Assembly (NCBI GenBank): GCA_002221725.1
Contig: NJFT01000108.1
Coordinates: forward strand, 62,001 to 126,000
Direction of reading: 5' to 3'
From: Scedosporium boydii
Lineage: Eukaryota; Ascomycota; Sordariomycetes; Microascales; Microascaceae
DNA length: 64,000 nt
Every line of letters begins with the position of its first letter. Position 1 is the first letter of the stretch. Made by a program: the position numbers and the translations under genes. This document shows positions 36,179 to 48,183 of this stretch, piece after piece. The notes under the pieces were generated by a model. It did not search any database. It saw only the letters and a list, made by a program, of their open reading frames with translations, and was not told the DNA's origin.

Positions 36179-36559
36179 CTACTTTTCCTGTCCTCCATCC
36201 TGCGGCTTCCCCTGACTCAACTCTAGCTGAATAGTCCTCCACGTCTTCCTCCTCGACACCCACTTTCCCTGCCGGAATCCTGCGACCTTGAGCAAGTTCT
36301 TCAACACCTTGTGCTCAAGGCCCCGGTCCTTCGCCGCCGCTTGCAGGAACCATATCGTCCGTTTCACCGCTTCCGGGTCAAGCACGGGCGCGCGAGTCGT
36401 AGTAGATGTAGCTGATGTTGTTATGGTAACCGGCTCTCGAAATGCCTTGCGTAGCTGGTCCCGAGCTATGTATCGCGCTGGCACGGAGAATCTGACCGCG
36501 TGTAGGAGACCGCGATAGAGGTGGCGGTATGCATGGATGACTTCCTGCGTCGCCATCAT
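36179..36559 (-). CDS. LYR-motif small protein (DUF1763-type)
   Basis: The open frame gives 126 residues from the MMATQEVIHAYRHLYRGLL start; a second Met follows immediately. The N-terminal helix holds H-L-Y-R and a following LL-x-x-V-x-F, the pattern of LYR proteins, and continues SVPARYIARDQLRKAFRE. The C-terminal half (VKRTIWFLQAAAKDRGLEHK, then VLKNLLKVAGFRQGKW) matches fungal DUF1763 proteins. LYR proteins act mostly in mitochondria with acyl carrier protein and Fe-S or respiratory-chain assembly; the exact partner is not known here. A frame open upstream for 36 more codons lacks conservation and is probably leader. The reading stops at GAAAAGTAGGT, which also resembles a donor, so a short extra 3' exon cannot be excluded. 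Confidence 0.82.
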   Translation of the reverse strand: MMATQEVIHAYRHLYRGLLHAVRFSVPARYIARDQLRKAFREPVTITTSATSTTTRAPVLDPEAVKRTIWFLQAAAKDRGLEHKVLKNLLKVAGFRQGKWVSRRKTWRTIQLELSQGKPQDGGQEK

Positions 36560-37238
36560 CAGATATGGCACCAAGGCTTGGGTTTTGATGGAGAAGATGG
36601 ATAAGATGGAATTTTCAGGACTCTGGGTGAGCTTTGCTTCGGGACCTCTCTGAACTCCGTTATGCAAGAGCCTGATTGGTCAGGCATGAACAAGGCGAGT
36701 TTTGACCAAGCAATTCCATCAACACCATGACGACTTGACGACAATTTCGATTTAAGCTCATCATGGTGTTTAACATCACATCAAAAAATTTAAATAAGGA
36801 ACTCGAGGCCAGATGACGGAACTTGGGCACCCAGCATTTGTGTTTCATGCGAAGCGTTTATATATGTACATGATCTCAGAAGATGGCGAACGGACCCTAG
36901 CTTTACCCCCAATTTAGACGGGTTGAAGATGAAAAGGCGAAATGGAAACAGCTATAAGAAATACACCCTGAGTATGGGGAACAATAAGAAAAATATGGTA
37001 GCCTTGCGCTCGACCGTCTTGCTTCTTAAAAAAAGGAGAGGCGTCCTAGGAATCTCACAGCAGTCGTGCCCTGTATTCTTACAGGAGTGCCCTTTCAGGT
37101 TTTTGGGTCGCTGACATTTGCTGAACTTTCCATTCTCAACCCGGAACTTAGCGCCATCTATATGCAAGAGCAGGAAAATAAAAAGCAAGATTTGTTTGTT
37201 TAGAAAAAAAGCCCGGCGCCTTAAAAAGATAAATGAAC
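36560..37238. other. Intergenic region upstream of the LYR gene
   Basis: 679 bp between the LYR gene and the 3' end of the sugar transporter, both minus strand. A/T-rich in the middle (36775-36800, 36950-37000). No gene was recognised. Confidence 0.6.
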
Positions 37239-39477
37239 CTAGTCTTCGCCCTGCCGGATCGGGGCGTATCTGCCACTGCTACTGCCGCTACCTGCTCTAC
37301 TCCGGCTCCTGTTAACAACTCTAGAGAGCCAGCTAGCAATTCCCCCGTCCCCTGGCGATGTTGAGGGTTTGGGTCGGCTGCCATCCAGGTCGGGGGCATC
37401 CAGCGCTAGACCGGGAATAGCGTTTGCTGGAGTGAAGGTGGGGCGACCGCGGTAATCGGAGCCGATGGGAGAGCCTGTTGGCATGAGGGAATCGGTCTCC
37501 GCTCGAAGAGAGGGTGTCCCTGCAGCGGTGCTCGCGTCGCCGAATAGGACATCCATGTCCTCGAGGCGGACACCGCACGTTTCTGGGTAGATGAAGTACA
37601 CTATGGAAAAAAAATTACGTTAGGTTTCGAGTAAGATGGGGTTGAAATTGGCGGAATTAGACTTACCAACAACGAAACTAACGGCACACCAGAACGCATG
37701 TAGCAGATACAGACGCCAGTGGATTGCTTCCTGCAACACAGGGGTGGTCTCACCCACGAACCAGTTGAAGGCCCAGTTGGTGGCCGTCGACAGACTTGCG
37801 CCCTTGGAACGGATGCTCAAGGGGAGAATCTCCGGCGGGTAGAGCCACGGGATGGGACCCCACGAGTATCCGAAAGCGGCATTGTAGATCATCACAAAGA
37901 TAACAACCATGGTCGGTGTTGACTTCACATCAAGATAAAGGTAGTAGGCGATTACCGAAAGCGCGAACACCATGGCAACAGCTCCGCTGAGCAGGATGGG
38001 CCGGCGGCCCCACTTGTCCACAATGTACCAAGGAGGGATGGTTGACAGGAAGTAAGTGATGCCGTTTATCCCGGTCATGAGGATGGCATCGTGGCCTACC
38101 CAGCCTGCAGACTCGAAGACATACGGGGCATAGTACGAGATGACGTTGATGCCATTGAGCTGGGCAAGGCCCTGGGCAGACATGGCAATGAACACCCGGG
38201 TGCGGTACCTGCGGAACATGTCGGCATATGAGCGTTCGCCCTCCTGACGTTGCAGCAAAACGTCCATCTTGATGTTCCTATATTCGTCACGGGCCTTGGC
38301 GTTGTGGATATCACCACCGCCGTACAGATTAGCGATGACGACAATGCCTTCTTCGTCGTGGTCATTATCAAGCAGCCATCTGTAAGGGAAAGGAGGGTTA
38401 GTAAGAGCAGATTGGTAAGGACAATGGTTCTCCGTACCTTGGAGACTCGACGATGATCAAGCTGCCCAAGCCGAGAAGACCGCCCATCACGCACTGCATA
38501 AATAGCGGTATGCGCCAGGACATGTTGCTTTGGATGAACCCACAGAAGTAGTCAACCCAAACAGACGATGTGTAGCCGATAATATTGCCGGAAAACTCGA
38601 TACAAGCGAGCTTGCCACGATTGTGGGGAGGCGAGATCTCGGACTGATAGACGGGAACGATGGTCGAGAGCATACCGACGCCGAAACCGGCTATGATTCT
38701 ACCCACCATCATCTGGAACATGGTCATGGCGAGAGTTTGGATGGCACCGCCGACGAAAAAGATGCACGATCCGTATAGAATTGTTCTCCGACGACCGATA
38801 ATGTCGCCAACTCGACCGACGATGAGGGACGAGCAAAAGGCACCGATTTCGAGAATGGCAACCATGGTGCCAATTTGAGCCTTCGAAGGCTGATTAAAGT
38901 AATCATTGAAGAAAGGGCCACTGCCAAGAGAGTCAGTGTGCTGCAGACGACTCGATGGGTTTGTTGCAATCGTCAAGCCCGAGAGTCGTGGAGGGAAAGA
39001 AGACATACGTGATGATACCCGACATTACACCTTGATCATATCCAAACAAAAAGACACCTAATGATACAAAAATACTCGTGAAATAGCTGTGGAACAATTA
39101 GCAAAAGACCGCCGTGAGTAGAGCAGGATCGAGGATAGCCGTCGCTGTGTAACAGGCTGCGAGGGTAGCTCGGGATACTAGCAGCCGAAGCTATAGCTGT
39201 TGGCGCACACGTACATTAGGGGACGACCAGTAAGGCCGTGGATGGGGTTGGAACCCATGACGGTAGCGATTAGACGTTCGGCGCGGGGGATTCGTCGTGG
39301 AGCAGCACTAGGGATTTCGATGGCCTCCTTGTCGATCCCTCGATGGGGAGAGTACGAGTCGTGGTCGGAGGGTGTTCGGACCCTGACTCTCTTTTGGGAC
39401 CGCCGATAGCCGTTCAGCAGCTCTTCATGAGGCCCATCAACAACACGATGCCGCAGAGGATCTTCCTCGTCTGCCAA
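37239..39477 (-). CDS. MFS sugar transporter
   Basis: Exons 39215-39477, 39009-39086, 38438-38920, 37667-38379 and 37239-37600 give 632 residues. Sugar-porter signatures are clear: FLFGYDQGVMSGIIT in helix 1, GRVGDIIGRRRT in loop 2-3, GRIIAGFGVGML and PVYQSEISPPHNRG in helices 4-5, ESPRWLL before the central loop (across an exon junction), AQLNGINVISYYAPYVF in helix 7, DKWGRRP in loop 8-9 and YPETCGVRLEDMDVLFG after helix 12, where the usual PETKG has Cys for Lys. Both termini are long: about 85 hydrophilic residues before helix 1, basic and Ser/Pro-rich, and about 100 Ser/Gly/Pro-rich residues after helix 12. The sugar is not assignable from sequence alone. The plasma membrane is the expected site. 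Confidence 0.93.
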
Positions 39478-42400
39478 CTGCTCGGCAATATCGCCGGAGT
39501 CGCCGACCGGGCTGTTGTCGGGTGTGCGTCGGAAGAGTTGGCGGGCTCTATCGCCCGAAGGGCTCCGTAATGACGTCGATCGTGAACCTAGGCCCGGGTG
39601 CTCTCGTGAGGGTAAGGTCCGTAGGGGTATGTTGGAAGGGAGACGACTGGAATTTAGGTCCGGAATTTTGGGCGGCGATGGTGCTGTTTAGCAGCAGCAC
39701 CTTTCCGCAAAAGATGCGAGGGGACAGCCGAGAGGAAGGGGGGGTTATAGAGAAGATGTAGTCGATTTGAGTTTTACGAGTCCGGCTGCAAAGTCGCCTT
39801 GGCTTTCTCCCTTCGACTCGACAACAACAGGCAGTGATGGGGGTGGCTGTCGACGTGTGGGGCCGGTACAGTACAAGGTTTTACAGTGTCATGCAAAAGG
39901 TGACAGTGGTGGAAAGGTGGAATGTTGAACCGTGTACCTGTATAGTGCGGCGCAGTGGAGGAGGGATCAGAGGTAGACCGTGTGCTGCAGTCGCGGCGAC
40001 ACAGTGTCCAAGTGCCAATGTACCGACTTGGGTTTGTCTGGGGAAGGAGCTGAGGTTGCCTTGGCTGTTGGTAGTGTACCTTCGTACAGCCTGGCAAAGG
40101 GGGTCAGGCGGGTGTCTCGGAAAGGGCCAGTACAAATTGCCCTCGACGATGCAGCAGCTGCAGTCAGTGTCGAAAAGAACAAATTGGAGAACAAGGGCAC
40201 GCCTATGCCGGAGGAGAAGCCTGTCGCAAGCTTGTCTTCTCACAAGCCAACTTCGACCAGTGCCGTGCGAGGTACGAAGTAGGGGACAATAATAGATCCG
40301 GGTCCTAATTACTCGTTGACGATCCTGGCGCTTGAGGCGGGTTTGCGGTCGATGAGTGCGCAGACCCTAGTCTCCGAAGGCGGAAAGATGAACGTGCCGT
40401 GCCTCTCGTCGTGGGGTTTATGCTTCCCTCGTCGCTGGCTGCAGATGAGCGGACCAGGTGACCTCTGGTGAGCGGGTTGGGAGGTAGTGGCCGAGCAAGG
40501 ATGAAGAAAAAGCAGCCGAAAGCGACTAAGCGGTCGAAGGAGACTTTTGCTGGTTTCTAGAATTCGAGAATAGTTGCCAAAAAGGAACGGACAGGTCCAG
40601 TACTTAGGGAAGCCCAAAGGGGGGTCGTGTGTCGCCGTGTAGTCGCGAGTCGCGGTCGTGTGTTGCTCTAATGACCTCCCAGAAACTTGCGACAGTAGTG
40701 CACGATGATTGACGGCTAGGGGGTCAGATGGTCAGAATCAATGTGCGTGAGTCGTCGGGACCCAATGACAGGGTAATTGCGAGAAACGAGTGGGATTGAT
40801 ACTAGAAATCCGGGGGGCACGCGACCAGTGGAGACAAAGTCCAGAAACCGATATCAAATGTAAATACTTTGTAAAAGATCAAATGGAAAAATAGAAAAGA
40901 AAGGAAAAGGAAAATCAGATGCGGGATGAAATAGAACGTGTCAAGATTGCAATCGCTTTTTTTTTTCTGAGAAAAATTTCACCTGCCATTGATTCAGCCC
41001 CCTATTCCCAGCAGCATGATTTCTCTCGCCTGCTCCACGCCGCTCTCTATCTTTGGGATCTTCATCTCGAGCATACATACGAATACAGTGGCTCTTCCCA
41101 ACCCGGTTCCCACAGTATACATAAACACTGTACACTTGTAATGACGCTGCCTTGGCACGGCGGCATCCTGGGCTTTTTCACTACTGCTCGACTCCTGTTC
41201 CACTACAAAACGGCCCTAGAGACCGAGCGTGCTTTTCTATCCAGTCTAATGTCGACAAATATTCACCCTAAAATTCCACCAAAAATGAATTGATATGGCC
41301 AAGCCATCACCGTCCAATCTAGAGAGAGATCCGGGAAATCAAGGCCGTGTTGTCTCGATCGGTCCGTACTGTACCCCGACGCCTCTTACGAAATACGAGT
41401 CGTCTCCCGCGTTATATAAGGGTGGTCGACGAACTCCTCGACGACGAAGTCTACCTCCACGAATACTATGTTTTTTAACTTTGAAAGTTTAAGAAATTAC
41501 CAGGGGAGCGGCTCGTCATTCAATAAGCCCTGTCCCTTATCTCAGATGCTGAGCATCGTATACCAGTCCTTACATGCCAAAGTTAAAGCTTGCCACGTTC
41601 CTTAAAGTTAGAGTAGGTCAACAGAGAAGGGAAATAGAGTCTTCACTCAAGGGCTGGCGAATTACATAAGCTAGATTTCCCCCAAGACATGATTGCAAAG
41701 CTCTCGTCTGCAGTTCGAGGGCTTCCACGGACTTAACCCAGGCGGTTTTTTCGGACGCTCTCCCTCTTCAACCCAGTTCTTTTTTTGCCCTCTCCGACGC
41801 TGTTTGATGTAAACGGTCCGCGCCGCCGCCTTGCACCGGCCGCTAGTCCTGTAAATGGAGCCACTAAGAAGCCAGGCTTCGTGTGGGCGGGCACCTCCAT
41901 CCACATTTTAGCATCTGACCCTCACAGTCGGACCTGAGATTTTGGCATTGGACGGCCCAGTTGGGCACACTTAACTGCTTCCGCTCTTCCTATATGTTCC
42001 TGCTACGGCATACATGGTACTTCACGATTTCAATATCACACGCTCTTCCCTCCACTTTGGCCAAGTTGAGCCGCTCGTTTGATTCGGGGTATTAACTGTC
42101 CTCGTGAACCCAGCTGGCGGGTGTAGGCGGCTGGCTCGTTGGTGGAGAGGTAACGGGTGCGGTTCTTTCTGAGGGCTGGAGACTCTGTGACCTTGACTGC
42201 GATGCTGGGGTCGGCGGAGCAGGCGAAGAAGGCCCCTCTCTCACAACTTGAACAGGGACGCCCCAATCCTAGTGTCACTCCTCAAGGCAGATGTGGCAAT
42301 TTGACTTTTGAGTTTTGGTGTCCTGCCTTTCCCTGATCGTTGCAATGCCGTAGGGGAGAGGTTTGCGTCGTTCATGGTCAGAACTGTCGGCGCAAGAACC

Positions 42401-45400
42401 ACTCCAGGTCACCAGTTTCTGCATGCGAAGCCTTGAGGGTCAGCTCATTGCTGACCAGGTTAGCAATTGATGATTATGCACATAGCCCCATGCTACTACA
42501 GCCCCTCTATCATGACCCGGTGCTCATGGTCGCAGGTCAGGCTTGACCGGGCTATTCATTGCATTGCGATGTTCTATGCCGCGCTTCTCGCGTTGAATCG
42601 CCTGAGACAGGACCGGATATACACAAGCCCAGCATAGCACTTGACCTTTCTAAGCGTTAAGCTCAAGCTGCTTACCCCTCTATCAAGACCATATAAACCC
42701 ATGTCCGGTTCCCGCTCATGGCATGGACCCAGGTAGATGCTTGCCAGGGTCGACCAAGTACCGGTTCGATGTTGTGTGTACGCATTGTCCTAATGGCGAC
42801 CCCCTCTCGGTTTAAGATTCTCAAAACTAGATGTTTGTTTCCTGGTTGCACAGAAGCTTTGGCTTCGAAGGATGGCATACTCCGCATGCCCCTTGGCTTC
42901 TTAGTCACTCTGGCTCTGCTACTCGGGGACTTTGATTCGGCTAGACCTGTTTACCTAGGTCCAGTAGGCGACTGTTTAACGCCAGTTGGCTATTAGGTCT
43001 TTCCTGAGAAAATATCGGTAACTTCCCGGTGATCATGTATCAGCACGGCCCGGAACCAAGGCCTCGCTGTCAATAATACGATCTCTCGATAGTCTCTGGA
43101 ATGCTACTTGCGGGGTACCGATCGAAGTGCATACATACAACGGAATAGATGGTAGGAGACAACCGGCGGATAGAGAGGATGAATACGGTGCCCAAGATGA
43201 GAAACTGCTCGTTTTCTCGATCGAGCGCGAGCCGCAATATATGGTGAGGGTTACGAATACTTACGTACATGCGGATTTTGCCAGAGTACTCGAAATATAT
43301 GTTAATAGCCCGGGTTTAAAGAAACCTGAGACCATATGAGTCGATCGTTCCAAATTAACATCAGCAGGACCCTGAATCGGGACTGCCACGTTCTCAGCGA
43401 TTGAAGGTTGAGCGGGTCTGTTTTGATTCACACTTCTTCAGGAAGCCTAGAGCCATACGGCGCTATTATGTGCAAGTGAACAAGCGGACGGCAGGTTTGC
43501 AAGTTTGGCGATGGGAGATAGGTGTTGAAATCTTACGGCTGAGCAGTAATACGAAAAGAACGCGTGGCTGTAAGAGGCTGAGTCGTGCTCTCTCCCTGTC
43601 CAACCCAGCTGAAGCAAGACATGTGCGTTGCTATATTTACACAGAAGATGACGACACTAAGTTTAACAGATCAAGTCCCACCATTTCAAGCGTGGACAAG
43701 GAAGGCGTGGTGACATGCTGCTCGGCAGGGTCCGCAGGGGTGGTTGGAAGCACCGTGGCGGTGTCGCCGTGTCTGGCAAACACTGAACAAATGGCACCAG
43801 ATACCGCGGTATGGTCGATGATGAGTCTGGATGAGGCATGGGCCCCATGATTCACGGTTGCCCAGGGGCTGATTCTATTCGTACTCAGATAATTTGCACA
43901 TGAGCTGGGTAGCTGGCCTGCTAGGGTAGGTTATATCGTTTCTGCAGCGGGTGGAAAACTTCCGAGCGGGAAGTAAGTGTAAACGAACATGCATGGTGAT
44001 CTGCGGCGTCAGAACCATTCGAAGAAGGTCTTCGAATGGCCCATATGCATAAGAATGGCCTGGCCCATGTCTACGATCCCATCTTAATTTTCCATCGGGG
44101 CTGGTTAGGCATGACGAGAACTGAAACACCAGCCGACCCCTTCGCGGGATGCTGGAACATCCTCTTACTAGGAGAGCAGGAAGCTACCCAAGGTTTATAG
44201 GTCGACATCAATCGAGTACTCATGACGAGTTAAGCAAGCTCGCGAATAAGGCCTTGGTCTGCCCAATGCGATCTTGTCGTCCAGTCAATAAGCTCTGTCA
44301 AGGCCTCGACCTCGTGTGAACCTCATTGCCCAGGGTGCTGCCAAGTCATCGACCATCCCACGACATGGGTGGAATCTTCCATATTTCCGTTTTGGGGCTC
44401 AGCCAATTAACCCTATCCGACATGGTCGGGAGAGCACATCGTGTTTCCACCTCTTGGCATGACAAAAAACTTCTGATTTTGGTACAGGGGGAGGGTGCAG
44501 GGAATAATTGCGCGCATTCGAATCCAGAAAGAGCTTGCAGCGGCGCCGATTTCATGCAAGGCGGGCCAGTCTTTCAGCCTTTCCCGGCATGGGAAAACGG
44601 AGGACGAAGTAGGTTTCCGCATGAGAAGAGAAAGCGAAGGATGGAACTCCACCAGAAGCGCTGCCCTCGCAGAGACCGAATCCGTGGCGGGGGAGGTTGA
44701 TTTGCTTCAGCATCGCCTGAGAGGCGGGGAAGAGCCTCCTTCGTCATGAGAGATTCAAGGTAAATCCATGTCCAGCCGTTAACGGATTTCGTCATGCCTC
44801 GACAAGCATCTCTGTTGATACCCTGCACGAAGTATTTTCCCTTCGTGGACAGCGGGCTAGCTCACGGCCAAGTCACCCTGCATAACAGACAACACACCAA
44901 GCGGGAGGAGAATACTGAGCCCCAACCCAAACCCAAGCAGGACACCCCTTCCTCTGGGATCTAAATTGATCAATTGATACCCTCGAGGAAACGGAACGAC
45001 CAGAATTTAGGTTCCTAACTGAATACCCGTGTTTTAATTGCGGAGTAAGGCCATGGCCCATGGTATTTTAGAAGACACAAAACGTTACACGATCAAGTGT
45101 ATCACATTGTGTACTTCGTACCACGGAATACCAGAAAGGCTTCCCTTTGGTGGCATTGCAGAGCAATGTTAATTTTTGGAAAGATTAGATGAGTTCATTC
45201 CCCTCCGGACAGGGAGCTACCCGTAGATGTGTACGAAGTACCTGGCAACGTGGTTTTTGCTGTGATGGTACTTTGGAGTATGAGTACATGCTCGGCTGCA
45301 CTGATGGACGGGTGCCGATGTTGCATGGGGCTACATTCCTTGCTTTCTCGGCCAATTTCGTTTATGGGCAGCTGCACACACATTCAAGCAAGGCAATCCC

Positions 45401-46912
45401 GTAATACGTCGTAATTGGGGAATGGCATCACCGAAATGAAATAACTCAATCAAATGCGAGAAGAGAAGAGGGGAACAGAGCTTCAATCCTTCACACATGG
45501 GGGAAGCCACGCCGCGAACGAGGGGATTTCAGCGGACTGCACCTGATCTGGTCAACCCCGAACGCTAAAATAAGCAAGGTCTTTAAGCTTGCATTTTGGG
45601 ACGAAGAAGATCGATCCGATACGGGGGAAATCTGATCAAGGTGCATCCGCAGTGACAAGGAGTGATGGGAGGATGGCAGCAGCCAACCTTGACTGCATCG
45701 TCCTCTGCGACGAGGTGGATCTCTCACTCCTGGCTGCATGCTCTGGTATTCCAGAAATCCCAAGACGGAGGCAGTTGAAACTGAGCACACCCGCAATTGA
45801 TCCCGTTCATTATTTCTTTGTGCTTCGACCAGTCCATAGTCCAGTCCATATTAACGCCACGCCTTGGGAAGGTAACTAGCATTTTATACCCTGGCCGGCT
45901 CAATTTCACCAGGGGACCAATCATGTTCGAGGATGTCCGGATCGGCTGTGTGGGATCATCCCCACTCTTTCGAGGAGGTTAAGCGTTGCTGTATTGCCCA
46001 ACCCATCGCCCGTTCCTGCACTTAGCCCGCCGTGAAGGGAAAGGTGGAAGGAGCAAAGGTACCACCCTCCCTCCTTCTTCCCGTAGCGTAGTGTACACTA
46101 CTTCGTACTCTGGGTACTGGGGGCAACGAAGGAATAGGGAAATGGCAATGGGTCAATGTCAATGGGCATTGAGTCTTATATTGCTGCCCGTCTCGTCGGA
46201 CGGTCCACTTCCTCGGTCGCCATCCCGCTCCAGTCTTCCCCAAGACAATATTACTACCACAACGCCCGCGCTCCCACTGTTTTGTCGAAGACACCATCCA
46301 ACTCACCTCATGTTTCACCTGCGATCGATCGAATTTCCCATCGACGAGCGATAATTCTAATCTACTGCGAAAGCGAAGAAGGAGGGGGATCCGAGCTGTT
46401 AATCTGTTAGGAGGAAAGAATTGAATCAATTTTTTCGAGCGACGACGATCCTTCGGGACGAGGTTGGGGAAAAATCAACTAATAACCCTGTCCGCCGACC
46501 GAGCAACTGCCAACCTGACCCGAACCCCCAAACTCTCACCTCGCACACGACGAAACCTACCAACCACCTCACGACCCTAATTTTTCAAGTTGACAGGACA
46601 AAAAGAGAGAGGGAGGCGGCAAAAGAAAAGGGGAATAAATCAAAGTGCGACAAGTTATTGAGACAGATTTTCACGTTTTTATTCATTCGATCCGACTTGT
46701 CTCTCAGCGACACGATTGCTGCGCAGGTGGATAGGAGCGCTTCGATTCAACCAGCACAACCAAAACACCGACGCAGACCTCGACACGACCACGAGAGCGA
46801 CTAAGACCTCTTTCGAACACCTGTCGCATTTGCGCCCTGCACCAACGAAGTCAATTCGAGATCTAAGTTTGTGGATCAGCCTTCGAGTTGATCCACTGAC
46901 AAACTAGCGAAG
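39478..46912. other. 7.4-kb gene-poor region between divergent genes
   Basis: Between the starts of the sugar transporter (minus) and the Chs7-family gene (plus) I recognise no gene. Several open frames of 120-150 codons exist (for example 39834-40292, 43401-43850 and 44326-44700), but their translations are irregular, Cys/Trp/Arg-rich and match nothing I know. TACGAAGTA or its complement occurs at 45112, 45232 and 46099, and a perfect 11-bp inverted repeat at 44015-44039. The last kilobase is probably promoter and leader of the Chs7-family gene. No transposase or reverse-transcriptase motif was seen. Confidence 0.6.
44015..44039. repeat. Perfect 11-bp inverted repeat, 3-bp loop
   Basis: CCATTCGAAGA and TCTTCGAATGG flank AGG, giving a potential hairpin or a dyad binding site in the gene-poor region. 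No neighbouring gene lies within 2.8 kb. Confidence 0.8.
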
Positions 46913-48183
46913 ATGGGGTCAACAGAGTTCGGAAACTTTGAGGTGCGCAAAATACTCCATGTGCTTCATTGGAGCATGCGCCCGTACCTGCATTTCAATG
47001 TTCATTGCGGAATATACTCGACTGCTAACATTGGGTTTGAATACAGAAATTTTGTCGCGACTCGACTCTACCAGTCTGCAATGTATGAAAGAAACCCATT
47101 GACTTGACCCGGCGACGAAAACCAGTGTCTTGTCTCGCGCTAGGAACACGAATGTTTGGAATCTAATGTTTGACTCTTTAGCTTCTCTCCGAGTTCCACA
47201 ACCAAACTGGACCATGGGACACCGACACAAGCTGCCAATTGAAGGGTATCCCCCTGTCTGGTGGCAGACACTTGGGCAACTTGGGTTCGATATTACTTTG
47301 CGGCATTGCGATTCTCGTTAGCATCTTTCTGATCTTCCGATCCTCTCGAAGAAAGGCGGCTGTTGGCCGACTGTAAGTTGCGATCCTCATACTAGATACC
47401 GTCGTAAGCTTGGGGAATCTGTTTGGCTAACTTTCATTTGTAGCGAGATGCAATTGTTCCTAGTCGGTTACCTTCTTATCTCTATCTGCGAAATCTTCTC
47501 CGTTGGCGAATTCCCATTGAGCGGCAAAGTCAGAGTGGTATGTCTAGACTTTCCAGCTTTCTGTCTCACCCACGGTTGCATCACCCCTGCCCGGTTGTGT
47601 CGAGTCTTGCGATTAACCTATTTTATCCTTGAAACAGGCCTTTTCAGCAATTCACATTGGCCTGATCGCCGCGACCACGTGGGTTCTAATGCTCAACGCT
47701 GTTGTCGGATACCAACTCATCGATGATGGAACGCCGCTCTCCCTGGCGCTAATGGTTAGCTCGGCCGCGGTCCTCCTGGTGGGCACCGGTTACATCGCCC
47801 TCGACACTGGCTTCCAATGGACTGGTTACTGGGATGAGAGCTGGACACCTCCTAACCGCAATATCGCCCTTTACGTCCTCTACCAGCTTGCTCCACTCAT
47901 TTTCCTCGTCGCCTTTTACGTCCTCGAAGCCGTCTTGGTCCTCCGCATCCTCGGCGAGAAGGCGCCAATGCTCTATCTGACTGGTGCCGCTATACTTTTC
48001 GCCGGCGGTCAGATCATTAACTATGTCGCCAGCTCCCACATTTGCAGCGGTACAAATGGCAAGATCGACGGCGCCCTGTTTCAAACTCTCTTGACATTAT
48101 TGTCCGTCGTCTTGGTGTGGATCTTCTGGTCCTCCATCACCGAAGACGACTGGCAAGTTCCCGTCGGGGGTACCTATCCCTGA
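46913..48183 (+). CDS. Chs7-family membrane protein (chitin synthase export chaperone-like)
   Basis: Five exons: 46913-46942, 47047-47082, 47182-47372, 47444-47537 and 47638-48183, giving 298 residues. The two first exons are only 30 and 36 nt. Joined N-terminus MGSTEFGNFEKFCRDSTLPV, with CN following, has the Chs7-family F...C....LP.C pattern. About seven hydrophobic helices follow, including LGSILLCGIAILVSIFLIF, MQLFLVGYLLISICEIF, FSAIHIGLIAATTWVLMLN, then DGTPLSLALMVSSAAVLLVG and a final LLTLLSVVLVWIFWSSITED. Yeast Chs7 is an ER chaperone needed for Chs3 export. Filamentous fungi carry more than one member; the GSTEFGNF start suggests the paralogue rather than the strict Chs7 orthologue (inference), so no symbol is given. 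Confidence 0.88.

Noticed and set aside
39178..39300. tRNA-like GGGGTTGGAACCC hairpin word
   Set aside because: It lies in the first exon of the sugar transporter and has no cloverleaf around it.
39834..40292. 152-codon plus-strand frame in the gene desert
   Set aside because: Irregular composition, overlapping equally long frames on the other strand, no recognisable domain.
43401..43850. 149-codon plus-strand frame
   Set aside because: No domain, no splice partners and no leader-like sequence; probably chance.
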